Below are positions 1-6,506 of a stretch of 16,485 bases of DNA, in pieces (position 1 is the first letter of the stretch; each line of letters starts with the position of its first letter). Source of the stretch: an uncultured Collinsella sp. (lineage in GTDB: Bacteria > Actinomycetota > Coriobacteriia > Coriobacteriales > Coriobacteriaceae); NCBI GenBank assembly GCA_900766165.1, contig CAAFUK010000059.1:1-16485 (forward strand), given 5' to 3'. Made by a program: the position numbers and the translations under genes. Under the pieces are notes generated by a model that was not told where the DNA came from, did not search any database, and saw nothing but the letters and a program-made list of their open reading frames with translations.

Positions 1-40
1 CGGCGGGCGGAGCATGGCCACCGGACCCATCGAAACACAT
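1..40 (-). CDS. Possible 5' end of a gene running off the left edge
   Basis: An ATG at 38-40 (minus strand) opens a frame that stays open to the window edge and begins MCFDGSGGHAPPA. A Shine-Dalgarno-like AAGGAA lies 8 nt upstream (49-54), and a hairpin terminator candidate (71-101) separates it from the TraX-family gene, which is the layout expected for the next gene on this strand. Only 13 codons are visible, so neither the product nor the reality of the gene can be settled here. No family is recognised. Confidence 0.35.
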   Translation of the reverse strand, partial: MCFDGSGGHAPPA

Positions 41-62
41 CTCCACCGTTCCTTCAACTGGG

Positions 63-101
63 AAAACGGCGCCCCCGGGGCCCGCGAGGGGCCTCGGGGG
101 C
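63..101 (-). terminator. Probable terminator downstream of the TraX-family gene
   Basis: A 13-bp GC-rich stem (71-101, one G-U pair) closes a short GCGA-type loop. Read on the minus strand it is followed after four bases by TTTT. The U-tract is short and offset, so this is a weak rho-independent terminator by sequence. Its position about 60 nt past the TraX stop codon supports the call. Confidence 0.5.
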
Positions 102-158
102 GTTCGGCTAGCTGCGGGAACGTCCTATCCGCTCAATGTGTTCGGCTGAGATCGGAAA

Positions 159-809
159 TCAACCATTAAAAATATTAGCTGTAGTGAACTCAAATCCGCC
201 GCCAATTATATGGCATGACGAATAGAGCACTGCACATACTGCAGCAAAGAACATCTTTGCTTTGCTGTCGTGGAATAAATAGAATGCAGCCACAAGCAGA
301 ATGCCATACGCACCGCCATCCAGCTTAGTGTATTCAGCTGCCAGTGCTGTCAAAACAATCAGAGCAATTTCTGCAATGTGCCTCTTCCATTTTGAAAGAC
401 TTTGTATCTTTTCCAGAATAATCAAAAAGACCAAGGAAAGCAGGAGCTCATACATAACATTCTGTTGCCGAAGGTCAAATAGCTGCCCGGTTTGAACGAA
501 ATCGTATATGGGCTCCGCAATGATTGCGAAGACAAGCATATTTCGCAGGTACTTCTTTATGTCATGAGTATGCAAAAATCCCTCAACTATCAAAAAGCAA
601 AATAAGGGAAATGCAATTCTGCCAAGAACATGAAGCACATCCGAAGCCTCGCTTAGAATCGCCCACTGTTCGTCTGATATCTGATTGTACGATGCGTGAG
701 TCATGATTCCATTGGTCAGGACGATCCTGCTTACATGATCGAGAACCATCGAGATGGCCGCTATTATCTTTAATGTGCTGCCGCTAATTCCGTATCTATC
801 TGTTTTCAT
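159..809 (-). CDS. TraX-family multi-pass membrane protein
   Basis: This 216-residue polytopic membrane protein matches the TraX family by its N-terminal STLKIIAAISMVLDHVSR and the GRIAFPLFCFLIVEGFLHT block (residues 63-81), followed by a RNMLVFAIIAEPIYDF segment. About six or seven hydrophobic segments span residues 12-32, 63-80, 88-105, 118-134, 145-158, 166-178 and 185-202. TraX of the F plasmid acetylates the N-terminus of F pilin; chromosomal homologues in Gram-positive bacteria have no settled substrate, so acyl transfer at the membrane is an inference. The ATG at 809 has AAAGGA upstream at good spacing. The gene is visibly more AT-rich than everything around it and lies just beyond a displaced piece of tRNA-Lys, both signs of horizontal gain. 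No conjugation genes are adjacent. Confidence 0.85.
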   Translation of the reverse strand: MKTDRYGISGSTLKIIAAISMVLDHVSRIVLTNGIMTHASYNQISDEQWAILSEASDVLHVLGRIAFPLFCFLIVEGFLHTHDIKKYLRNMLVFAIIAEPIYDFVQTGQLFDLRQQNVMYELLLSLVFLIILEKIQSLSKWKRHIAEIALIVLTALAAEYTKLDGGAYGILLVAAFYLFHDSKAKMFFAAVCAVLYSSCHIIGGGFEFTTANIFNG

Positions 810-821
810 TTCTTTTTCCTT

Positions 822-846
822 TCTTTGGGTGGGCCGTCAGGGGTTC
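822..846 (-). repeat. Displaced copy of the tRNA-Lys 3' end (att-like direct repeat)
   Basis: These 25 bp are identical to 1001-1025, the last 17 nt of tRNA-Lys from the T-loop to the discriminator plus 8 nt of its downstream flank. The copy lies in the same orientation, 179 bp downstream of the original. Identity stops inside the T-loop, after GGGTTC. A duplicated tRNA 3' end is the classic footprint of site-specific integration at a tRNA gene. Here only about 150 bp lie between the copies, and the AT-rich TraX gene starts 12 bp beyond. Confidence 0.85.
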
Positions 847-960
847 AGCCTGCTTCGCAGGCGGCCGCTGCGGCGCTTTCGCGCCTTGCGCGCTGCGCTG
901 GCAAACGCTCACGCGTTTACTCAGCTCCGCGCCCCGACGGGTTCGAACCCATGAAAGGGC
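847..960. repeat. Hairpin cassette downstream of tRNA-Lys
   Basis: This non-coding stretch is packed with short perfect hairpins: GCCTGC/GCAGGC (848-862), GGCGC/GCGCC with a TTTC loop (872-885) and AAACGC/GCGTTT (903-918). It ends in the 12-bp palindrome GGGTTCGAACCC (939-950), which is a tRNA T-arm sequence without a tRNA around it. The order and several sequence blocks recur beside tRNA-Gly at 12466-12590, so this is one member of a repeat family. Open frames crossing it have no ribosome-binding site and include antisense tRNA, so they are not genes. Confidence 0.75.
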
Positions 961-963
961 GAC

Positions 964-993
964 AAAAAAGACGGCCAACCGAAGTTGACCGTC
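964..993 (-). terminator. Rho-independent terminator of tRNA-Lys
   Basis: On the minus strand a 10-bp stem (one G-U pair) closed by a UUCG tetraloop (970-993) is followed directly by TTTTTT (964-969). It begins 16 nt past the tRNA 3' end. This is a textbook intrinsic terminator. Confidence 0.92.
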
Positions 994-1008
994 TCAACAA
1001 TCTTTGGG

Positions 1009-1081
1009 TGGGCCGTCAGGGGTTCGAACCCTGGACCTTGGGATTAAAAGTCCCCTGCTCTGCCAGCTGAGCTAACGGCCC
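1009..1081 (-). tRNA. tRNA-Lys (anticodon UUU)
   Basis: The gene is 73 nt including the discriminator. It folds into a cloverleaf with a 7-bp acceptor stem GGGCCGT/ACGGCCC, D-stem GCTC/GAGC, anticodon loop CTTTTAA (anticodon TTT) and T-arm CAGGG-TTCGAAC-CCTG. The outermost anticodon-stem pair is a G-A mismatch, leaving four standard pairs. CCA is not encoded: the discriminator A is followed by CCC. A promoter and a terminator of its own flank it. Its last 17 nt and the next 8 nt are duplicated at 822-846. Confidence 0.95.
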
Positions 1082-1090
1082 GCGGGAGGC

Positions 1091-1119
1091 ATTGTACCAC
1101 GGTCTGGGACTATTCCCAA
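1091..1119 (-). promoter_or_regulatory. Promoter of tRNA-Lys
   Basis: On the minus strand TTGGGA (1114-1119) and TACAAT (1091-1096) are separated by exactly 17 bp, a good sigma-70-type pair. Transcription would start about 3 to 4 nt before the mature tRNA 5' end at 1081. The -35 box overlaps the final codons of the aminopeptidase gene, whose stop codon is at 1110-1112. Confidence 0.7.
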
Positions 1120-2390
1120 CTCCATTGGCCGTTCTGGAAAATCACAACTTCACGTCCATCAGGCGTAATGCCCGTAATATCGATGTCGTCCGTGCCGATC
1201 ATAAAATCGACGTGCGTGCTCGAGACGTTAACACCATGCTCCAGGAGCTCCTCCTTGGACATGTCATACCCACCCTCGATACATTCGGGGAAACCGACAC
1301 CTAGCGCGAGATGGCAGCTAGCGTTCTCGTCATAGAGCGTATCGTAGAACAGAACACCACTTTCGCGGATCGGCGTGTTCTTGGAAATGAGCGCGACCTC
1401 TCCCAGGTGAGCAGCGCCCTCGTCAGTATCGATGATACTTGCGAGCGTTGCCTTGCCCACGCGGGCGTCGTAGCCCACCACGCGGCCGCCCTCGAACTTA
1501 ATCCAAAAATCGTCGACTTTATTGCCGTGGTGGATGAGCGGCATGGCCGAGTACACGATACCGTCGGCGCGCATGCGATCGGGCGAAGTGAAGACTTCCT
1601 CGGTGGGAATGTTGGGGAAGAAGGGGTGCCCATCGGGCGTCTTGCCCTTGCCGCCGGCCCACTCGTGACCCTTCGTCATGCCAATCGTCAGATCGGTTCC
1701 ATTTGCCGCGGTGTAATGCAGGCGGTCGAAACGATTGTCGTTCAGGAAACGCAGGTTCTTTTCGAATGCGGCGTCATGGAGTTCCCAGTCGCTCTCTGGG
1801 TCCTGGCCATCGGCGCGAGCGGTGTGCAGAATCGCATTCCACAGCTTATAGATTGCAACCTCATCGGCGTCTCCCGGGAACACCTCGCGCGCCCAAGCCA
1901 CGACCGGAGCGCCGGCGATGCACCACGGATTGATGTTGTAATCCAGTCCACGGCGGAAAGCTTTGCACTGCGTGTTCTTTGCCTTAGAAGCTGCAGCGGG
2001 CTTAGCGGGATCGATGCCCTTAAGGGCGGCGGGGTCCGCACCCTCGATAAAGATAAAGCAGGCACCGTCCTGGGCCAGGGAATCCAGCTGCAGGCGCTTC
2101 CACTCGGGCGTCTGCTCAAAATAGCTTTTCTCGACATGCTCGTACGTGAGCCTCGTCACGGCATCATCGGCCCAGATGACCGTCACGTGGCCGGCGCCGG
2201 CAGCATAGGCCTCCGCGACCACCACGCGCGCAAACGGCGCGCACTCAACCGGAGACTGAACGACGACTTCCTGGCCGGGCTTAACGTTTACGCCCTTGCG
2301 GACAACCAGGCGCGCATAGTTTTTAATCTTGGGCTCCAGGGACTTCATACCCTCCAGGGCCTCTTCGACCGTCAGGGCAGCTCGAATCAT
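1110..2390 (-). CDS. M29-family metallo-aminopeptidase
   Basis: This 426-residue cytoplasmic enzyme resembles the M29 (AmpS/AmpT/PepS) aminopeptidases, which remove N-terminal residues from peptides with two metal ions in the active site. The expected ligands are in place: Glu265 in EEVFTSPD, Glu331 in GEVALI, His360 in ENASCHLALG, and His393 and Asp395 in STHVDFMIGTDD. Length is typical of the family (about 400-420). An ATG 12 nt further upstream (2402) is possible, but GGAG at 2397-2400 is correctly spaced only for the ATG at 2390. A terminator ends just 27 nt before the start codon, leaving little room for a normal promoter. The gene probably supports peptide use, as expected of an amino-acid-scavenging gut anaerobe (inference). 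Confidence 0.92.
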   Translation of the reverse strand: MIRAALTVEEALEGMKSLEPKIKNYARLVVRKGVNVKPGQEVVVQSPVECAPFARVVVAEAYAAGAGHVTVIWADDAVTRLTYEHVEKSYFEQTPEWKRLQLDSLAQDGACFIFIEGADPAALKGIDPAKPAAASKAKNTQCKAFRRGLDYNINPWCIAGAPVVAWAREVFPGDADEVAIYKLWNAILHTARADGQDPESDWELHDAAFEKNLRFLNDNRFDRLHYTAANGTDLTIGMTKGHEWAGGKGKTPDGHPFFPNIPTEEVFTSPDRMRADGIVYSAMPLIHHGNKVDDFWIKFEGGRVVGYDARVGKATLASIIDTDEGAAHLGEVALISKNTPIRESGVLFYDTLYDENASCHLALGVGFPECIEGGYDMSKEELLEHGVNVSSTHVDFMIGTDDIDITGITPDGREVVIFQNGQWSWE

Positions 2391-2417
2391 GTGCCACTCC
2401 ATCTATCTATAGAACAG

Positions 2418-2449
2418 TAAAAAGGCGCGCCGCAAAAACGACGCGCCTT
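2418..2449 (-). terminator. Rho-independent terminator after the purC operon
   Basis: An 11-bp stem with one G-U pair (2422-2432 with 2439-2449) is followed on the minus strand by a run of T residues (2418-2423). It lies 30 nt past the stop codon of the small membrane protein and closes the purC pair. It also lies only 27 nt upstream of the aminopeptidase start codon. Confidence 0.88.
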
Positions 2450-2479
2450 ATATCTTAGCGATAAGTATGTATGCAAACG

Positions 2480-3055
2480 CTACTTCTTCTTGGAGTCCTT
2501 CTTGTCCTCCTCGGCAGCCGCGCGCTCAATAAGAGCGTTGAGCTTGTTCTCGGACATGCCCTCGGCCTGCGCGCGGTACATGTTGCGCAAGGGACGAATA
2601 CGAGCGAAGTCATAGATAAAGTCGCCCAAAATGATGACGTAGGACAAAACAATGCCGACCATCTGGACAGGGCTGGACACCATGCCAGCGGGAGCGAAGT
2701 ACAGCGAGGCCCAAATTGCCACGACGAGCACCATGCCAATGGCGAGCACAATCCACCAGATGCGACGGCGCTTGGTGTAGTCCTCGTCCTGCTTGAGGAG
2801 GATATTCGACACCGTATAGATGCGGTCCTCCTTGGCGCGCTGCTTAGCCTTGCGGGCGCGCTTCTCCTCTTTAGAGAGGCCCTCGAGGTTCTCGCCCTTC
2901 TCGAGCTCTTTGCGGCGTGCCTTAGACGAAGCCGGCACGACGCGAACGGAGCTCGCTGCTTGGCGGGCGGGCTTAGCAGATGCGGCAGACTTGCGCGCAA
3001 CCCCGGTAACTTCGTGGGATTGCGTGCGCTTGTTCGTGGCGCTACGGGTACTCAC
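2480..3055 (-). CDS. Small two-helix membrane protein with a basic N-terminus
   Basis: No named family is recognised for this 191-residue protein. Residues 1-80 are hydrophilic, very rich in Lys, Arg, Ala and Ser, and predicted to be disordered or helical (KEEKRARKAKQRAKEDR at 63-79). Two membrane helices follow at about 99-120 and 129-150, then a charged tail ending in KKDSKKK. By the positive-inside rule both ends should be cytoplasmic. The start is GTG at 3053-3055, directly abutting the purC stop codon (TAAGTG). The ribosome-binding site AAGGAG sits within the last purC codons, 9 nt upstream, so translation is probably coupled to purC. Its position suggests it is co-expressed with purine synthesis, but nothing in the sequence shows a purine role; it may simply share the promoter. 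Confidence 0.8.
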   Translation of the reverse strand: MSTRSATNKRTQSHEVTGVARKSAASAKPARQAASSVRVVPASSKARRKELEKGENLEGLSKEEKRARKAKQRAKEDRIYTVSNILLKQDEDYTKRRRIWWIVLAIGMVLVVAIWASLYFAPAGMVSSPVQMVGIVLSYVIILGDFIYDFARIRPLRNMYRAQAEGMSENKLNALIERAAAEEDKKDSKKK

Positions 3056-3943
3056 TTATGCGTTCTCCTTCATGCTTGTGAACTGGGAGCCCGTGATGAT
3101 CTGGAAGGCCTCGCGATAGCGCTCGGACGTGCCATCGATGACCTCGGCGGGCAGGTGCGGGGTCTCCCCCGTCATATCCCAGTTGGCTTTGAGCCAATTG
3201 CGGACGAATTGTTTGTCGTAGCTAGGCTGAATCTTGCCCTCCTCGTAGCTGGCAGCAGGCCAGAAACGGCTGGAGTCGGGCGTGAGACACTCGTCGATCA
3301 GCGTGACCTTGCCATCGATGACACCAAACTCGAACTTGGTGTCGGCAATGATGATGCCACGGGTCGCTGCATACTCGGCGGCAGCCTTGTAAATCTTGAG
3401 GGACAGGTCGCGAATCTGCGCGGCGACGTCCTCACCCACGATCTCGCAGCAACGCTCGAACGAAATGTTCTCGTCGTGATCGCCGATCTCGGCCTTCGTG
3501 GACGGCGTGAACAGCGGCTCGGGAAGCTTTGAGGCCTCGGTCAGGCCCTCGGGCAGCTGAATGCCGCAGACGGTGCCGTTCTCGTCATAGGTCTTCTTGC
3601 CCGAACCGGTCAGATAGCCGCGGACGATGCACTCGATAGGAATCGTCTGGGCCTTCTTGACCAGCATGGCGCGACCAGCGAGATAGTCACGATACTCGGC
3701 AAACTCCTCGGGGAAATCCGCCGGGTCGATGGAGACGAGGTGGTTGGGAACGATGTCGGCAAACTTATCGAACCAGAATGCCGAGATGCGGTTGAGCACC
3801 TCTCCCTTAAACGGAATCTCGTCGGGGAGAATAAAGTCGAACGCAGAAATGCGGTCGGTGGCGACCATCAGCAGGTTTTCACCGGCATCATAGATATCAC
3901 GAACCTTGCCACGGGAATCCGGACGACGCTCCATCGTTGTCAC
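3056..3943 (-). CDS. purC: SAICAR synthetase (phosphoribosylaminoimidazole-succinocarboxamide synthase)
   Basis: PurC joins CAIR and aspartate with ATP to give SAICAR, the step just before PurB acts in de novo purine synthesis. Family signatures are clear: SRGKVRDIYD near the N-terminus for nucleotide binding, DRISAFDF, VRGYLTGSGKKTY, ADTKFEFG and the DECLTPDSSRFWP block. Length, about 295 residues, fits the longer PurC subtype. Three in-frame starts exist: GTG 3952, GTG 3943 and ATG 3934. AAGGAG at 3952-3957 overlaps the first and is spaced 8 nt from GTG 3943, so 3943 is chosen. The 109-bp gap to the kinase gene holds a 6-bp hairpin (3976-3993) without a U-tract, so read-through from the two-component genes is possible. 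purB lies about 7 kb upstream in a separate unit. Confidence 0.96.
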   Translation of the reverse strand: MTTMERRPDSRGKVRDIYDAGENLLMVATDRISAFDFILPDEIPFKGEVLNRISAFWFDKFADIVPNHLVSIDPADFPEEFAEYRDYLAGRAMLVKKAQTIPIECIVRGYLTGSGKKTYDENGTVCGIQLPEGLTEASKLPEPLFTPSTKAEIGDHDENISFERCCEIVGEDVAAQIRDLSLKIYKAAAEYAATRGIIIADTKFEFGVIDGKVTLIDECLTPDSSRFWPAASYEEGKIQPSYDKQFVRNWLKANWDMTGETPHLPAEVIDGTSERYREAFQIITGSQFTSMKENA

Positions 3944-4052
3944 GTGAGTCACTCCTTACCTAAATACGACAGTAATGCGGGTTCTCCCCCGCACGTTTTC
4001 GCAAACTCGGAGCGGCAGGGACGAAACCCCTCCTTCACCGAGTAGCGAAAAG

Positions 4053-5618
4053 CTAGTGCTCCATTGTAGTAGATGCCGCGTCCGCCGTGTGCTCGCGTGG
4101 CAGATGAATCGTAAAAGTTGTACCCTTTCCAAGCTCCGACTCCACGGATATATAGCCATGGTGGCGCTCGACAATCTGCTTGGTCACGGCGAGGCCCACG
4201 CCCAGGCCACCCGCCTCGCGGGCGCGACTGGCGTCGGCACGCCAAAAACGACCGAAGATGCGCGACAGGTCTTCCTTGGCGATTCCAATGCCCGTGTCCG
4301 AGACCGCAATATCGACGTGTTTACGGTCGCTGAGCACCGACACCACGACCCAACCCCCCTCGGGGGTATAGCGCATGGCGTTACTCAAGAGGTTGATGAC
4401 GCATTGCGTGATCATGTCGGGATCCGCCTCGACAACGTCATCGTGGCCCTGCGTCTCATCTGCAAAGCGCAGACGCAGGTCACGGTCGGCAAACAGGCGC
4501 TCCTGGCCATTCACAATCGAACGCACAAACGGCACCATGTCCACCGGCTCCAGGTTGAGCGGCGCGGTACTGTTTTCCATGCGCGACAGGTCGAGCATCT
4601 GCTGCACCAGACGGGCCAGACGACGCGTCTCGGATGCGACCGTTTCCAGGTGTTCGTCGTCGGTGGGATACACACCATCTTGCATGGCCTCGACCGTTGC
4701 AAGCATGGCCATGAGCGGCGTGCGCAGCTCGTGGGCAACATCAGAGGTTAGGCGCTTCTCGTGCTTCATATCCTTTTCGAGCGAGGTGGCCATCTCGTCG
4801 AAGGTCTCTCCCAGCTGATCGATCTCATCATCGCCGCGCAAGCCCGTACGAGCGGACAGGTCTCCATCGCGAATCTGCTTGGCGGTGCTGGTAATACGAT
4901 GAATCGGCTTGGTGAGCATGCGCGACATGAGCGCTCCGATAACGACCGAGATGCAGACGGCCACAACCGCGGCAAGGGCCATGGCGTTAAAGGTCTTCTC
5001 TCTGAATGCTGAGTCTGCCCTGGTGAGCAGAGCATCGGAGCCAATCGCCCACAATTTGACCTGACCCACGTGCTCGCCGGAGGACGTCACGATCTCAACG
5101 TTGGCAACACTATTGGAATCGGTGGGAGCAGACGAGACTGGACTGTGCGATGCCTTCTTTCCGCTCGTACCGTCGGTCGTCGCCTGATTTTCGCGTACAT
5201 CGGCAGTAGCGCTTGCCGAGGGCCACGAGTCATCGTAGACGATGACGCCCTTTTTATTGACAACCTGCATACCAAGATCGTCGGACACCAAGCTCGATGT
5301 CGCGACCGTACGCAGCTCCCCCGCGGTCCAAGAACCGTTTTCCTCATATGACGTTGCCAACTTTTCGGCAGCGGAATTGGCGATTTCGACAATATTGGAG
5401 CGCGTGTAATCCGTAAAAACCGTGCCCCATACAACGGAGACTACGCCCACCAATACCAATACCGTCATGAGCGATGTCAGGGCAAAAGCCAGGGCCATAC
5501 GCGAGGGATAGCTCATCGTTGGCCGTGAATCGGAACGAGGCGTGTTCCAACTAGCCTTGGAACCCGCCTCGTTCTCCTGCTTATGCTTTTGCCCGATTTC
5601 AAAGCGCGCAGGTGTCAT
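4053..5618 (-). CDS. Membrane sensor histidine kinase (HAMP, HisKA, HATPase)
   Basis: This 521-residue class I sensor kinase should autophosphorylate and pass phosphate to the response regulator encoded just upstream. A long cytoplasmic N-tail precedes TM1 (about residues 43-66). An extracellular region of about 145 residues, with a Ser/Thr-rich low-complexity stretch at 133-170, leads to TM2 (about 211-231). HAMP covers about 232-284. The HisKA H-box is SDVAHELRTP with His296; the N-box is NLLSNAMRYTPEGG (409-422), the G1 box DTGIGIA (441-447) and the G2 box GGLGVGLAV (470-478). All catalytic motifs are intact. The ATG follows AGGAAA at good spacing, 12 nt after the regulator's stop codon. 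The ligand is unknown; the extracellular domain shows no recognisable fold. An internal start at residue 35 would also retain both membrane helices. Confidence 0.93.
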   Translation of the reverse strand: MTPARFEIGQKHKQENEAGSKASWNTPRSDSRPTMSYPSRMALAFALTSLMTVLVLVGVVSVVWGTVFTDYTRSNIVEIANSAAEKLATSYEENGSWTAGELRTVATSSLVSDDLGMQVVNKKGVIVYDDSWPSASATADVRENQATTDGTSGKKASHSPVSSAPTDSNSVANVEIVTSSGEHVGQVKLWAIGSDALLTRADSAFREKTFNAMALAAVVAVCISVVIGALMSRMLTKPIHRITSTAKQIRDGDLSARTGLRGDDEIDQLGETFDEMATSLEKDMKHEKRLTSDVAHELRTPLMAMLATVEAMQDGVYPTDDEHLETVASETRRLARLVQQMLDLSRMENSTAPLNLEPVDMVPFVRSIVNGQERLFADRDLRLRFADETQGHDDVVEADPDMITQCVINLLSNAMRYTPEGGWVVVSVLSDRKHVDIAVSDTGIGIAKEDLSRIFGRFWRADASRAREAGGLGVGLAVTKQIVERHHGYISVESELGKGTTFTIHLPREHTADAASTTMEH

Positions 5619-5630
5619 ATGTGATTTCCT

Positions 5631-6353
5631 TTATTTCTCGTCCGACTTATCGGTCTTGGTCGGAGCCTCGAAGCGGTAGCCGACACCGTGGACGGTGTAG
5701 AGCCATTTGGGCTTCTTGGGGTCGTCGCCCAGCTTGGCGCGAAGGTTCTTCACGTGGCTGTCGATGGTGCGCTCGTAACCCTCAAAGTCGTAGCCGAGCA
5801 CCTTCTCGACCAGCTCCATGCGGTTGTAGACGCGGCCGGGGTGACGGGCAAGCGTGGTGAGCAGCTTGAACTCGGAAGCCGTCAGGTCGACTTCCTTGCC
5901 CTCGACCAAAATCTTGTGGCCCGAGATGTCAATGACCAGATCGCCAAAGTCGAGCACCTCGACGGCCGGCTCATCGGCCTGGTGGGCACGGCGGAACAAG
6001 GCACGCACGCGCGCGACAAGCTCGCGCGGCGAGAACGGCTTGATCAGGTAGTCGTCGGCACCGAGCTCGAGGCCGATAATACGGTCCTCGATCTCGCCCT
6101 TGGCCGTCAGCATAATGATGGGGACATCCGAGGTATCGCGAATGGTGCGGCAAACGCGCTCGCCGGGAATCTTAGGGAGCATGAGGTCGAGCACGACCAG
6201 GTCGAACTGATGCTTCTCGAACTCCTCGATAGCGGACTGGCCGTCGCCCACGCCCACAACCCAATAGCCCTCGCGCTCGAGATAGGCAGCGACAGCGTCG
6301 CGGATTGCCTTCTCATCCTCGACCAGCAGAATCTTTTTTGCATCTGAAGCCAT
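5631..6353 (-). CDS. OmpR/PhoB-type response regulator
   Basis: This 240-residue DNA-binding regulator is the partner of the adjacent kinase. The receiver domain (about 6-120) has acidic Glu12-Asp13, phospho-acceptor Asp56 in VVLDLMLP, Thr83 and Lys105 in LIKPFSPREL. The winged-helix effector domain (about 135-230) has DLTASEFKLLTTLARHPG, the RTIDSHVKNLRAKLG recognition region and the wing YTVHGVGYRFE. The overall form resembles the PhoP/RegX3 group. An in-frame TTG at 6374 would add seven residues, but the ATG at 6353 has AGGGGGG 7 nt upstream and is the natural start. The 153-bp gap before it holds two small hairpins (6409-6419 and 6421-6434) and a TAAAAT that could be a -10 box, with no convincing -35. 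Target genes cannot be read from the window. Confidence 0.95.
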   Translation of the reverse strand: MASDAKKILLVEDEKAIRDAVAAYLEREGYWVVGVGDGQSAIEEFEKHQFDLVVLDLMLPKIPGERVCRTIRDTSDVPIIMLTAKGEIEDRIIGLELGADDYLIKPFSPRELVARVRALFRRAHQADEPAVEVLDFGDLVIDISGHKILVEGKEVDLTASEFKLLTTLARHPGRVYNRMELVEKVLGYDFEGYERTIDSHVKNLRAKLGDDPKKPKWLYTVHGVGYRFEAPTKTDKSDEK

Positions 6354-6506
6354 AACACGGCCCCCCTGTCTCAATTAGCTAAGAACAAGCTCATTTTAAC
6401 GCACCTGAGCCCACCGGGCGTCGCATGGGTGCGATAGCTCGGCGGGCGGTACTCATAGTCACAACGCGCTTATTCCCCTGTCGACGCCTTTTTAACCCCT
6501 CGGAGA

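Noticed and set aside
825..1070. Plus-strand open frame of 81 codons across the tRNA-Lys island.
   Set aside because: It runs antisense through the tRNA and the hairpin cassette and has no ribosome-binding site.
1311..2420. Long plus-strand open frame of 369 codons.
   Set aside because: It is the shadow of the aminopeptidase gene on the other strand, common in high-GC DNA; the minus-strand frame carries the full M29 metal ligands.
3953..4052. Possible purine or ZTP riboswitch in front of purC.
   Set aside because: Only one simple 6-bp hairpin is present; no conserved riboswitch core was recognised.
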